Below, piece after piece: positions 5,625 through 5,721 of a stretch of DNA of 5,721 nucleotides. Location of the stretch: positions 1-5,721 of the forward strand of contig USMA01000077.1 of the NCBI GenBank assembly GCA_900555765.1, written 5' to 3'. Numbering within the stretch: position 1 is the first letter of the stretch; each line of letters opens with the position of its first letter. This DNA is from an uncultured Collinsella sp. (GTDB lineage: Bacteria > Actinomycetota > Coriobacteriia > Coriobacteriales > Coriobacteriaceae). A program made the position numbers and the translations under genes. Under the pieces are notes generated by a model, which worked only from the letters and a program-made list of their open reading frames with translations, did no database searches and was not told the origin of the DNA.

Positions 5625-5721
5625 CCCACGGCCAAGGAGCCCCCGCCCGCGCCAACCAGGCGATCGGGGACGGCCTCCGGCGGCCGGGAAGGGCCACGCG
5701 CCCCTCCCTGACCTCCCCGCG
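5625..5721. other. Very GC-rich right-end tail with strong hairpin
   Basis: These 97 bases are much richer in GC than the genes to the left. AAGGAG at 5634-5639 resembles a ribosome binding site, but no ATG, GTG or TTG follows at usable spacing. GGGAAGGGC (5686-5694) and GCCCCTCCC (5700-5708) pair over nine positions with one mismatch around a five-base loop; no T-run follows. It probably belongs to the same foreign segment as the fused tail. Confidence 0.5.

Overview
The window looks like a piece of chromosome from a GC-rich gut actinobacterium of the Coriobacteriia, probably Collinsella or a close relative. This is an inference from four things: the high-GC, GC3-rich coding sequence, a type III glutamine synthetase, a short MetF, and a split methionine synthase system. 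It cannot be confirmed without a database search.

Layout. Positions 1-2015 (minus strand) hold glnN, a type III glutamine synthetase that runs off the left edge and lacks only its last few dozen residues. Positions 2016-2439 are a 424-base divergent intergenic region, AT-richer than the genes and unusually dense in dyad symmetry. It contains an 88-nt nested near-palindrome, a possible alternative pairing partner for that structure, three short palindromes on the glnN side, and three copies of the octamer TTGATTGG. Positions 2440-5624 (plus strand) form a tight operon: metF (methylenetetrahydrofolate reductase), a stand-alone methionine synthase activation-domain protein that overlaps the metF stop by one base, and metH (cobalamin-dependent methionine synthase) 9 bases later.

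How the genes work together. MetF makes 5-methyltetrahydrofolate. MetH passes its methyl group through cobalamin to homocysteine to give methionine. The middle gene supplies, as a separate polypeptide, the reductive reactivation domain that enterobacterial MetH carries at its own C-terminus. Glutamine synthetase, on the opposite strand, assimilates ammonium.

The right end is abnormal. metH matches the family through residue 450, in the middle of its pterin-binding domain. It then switches in frame to about 54 residues that do not look like MetH and ends. No other frame resumes the MetH sequence. The 97 bases after the stop are extremely GC-rich and hold a strong hairpin. This is either a chimeric assembly join or a real insertion or recombination event inside metH.

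The points most worth a second look are the structured metF leader and the metH junction. A cluster of polar substitutions in a conserved glutamine synthetase loop is a further, smaller one.
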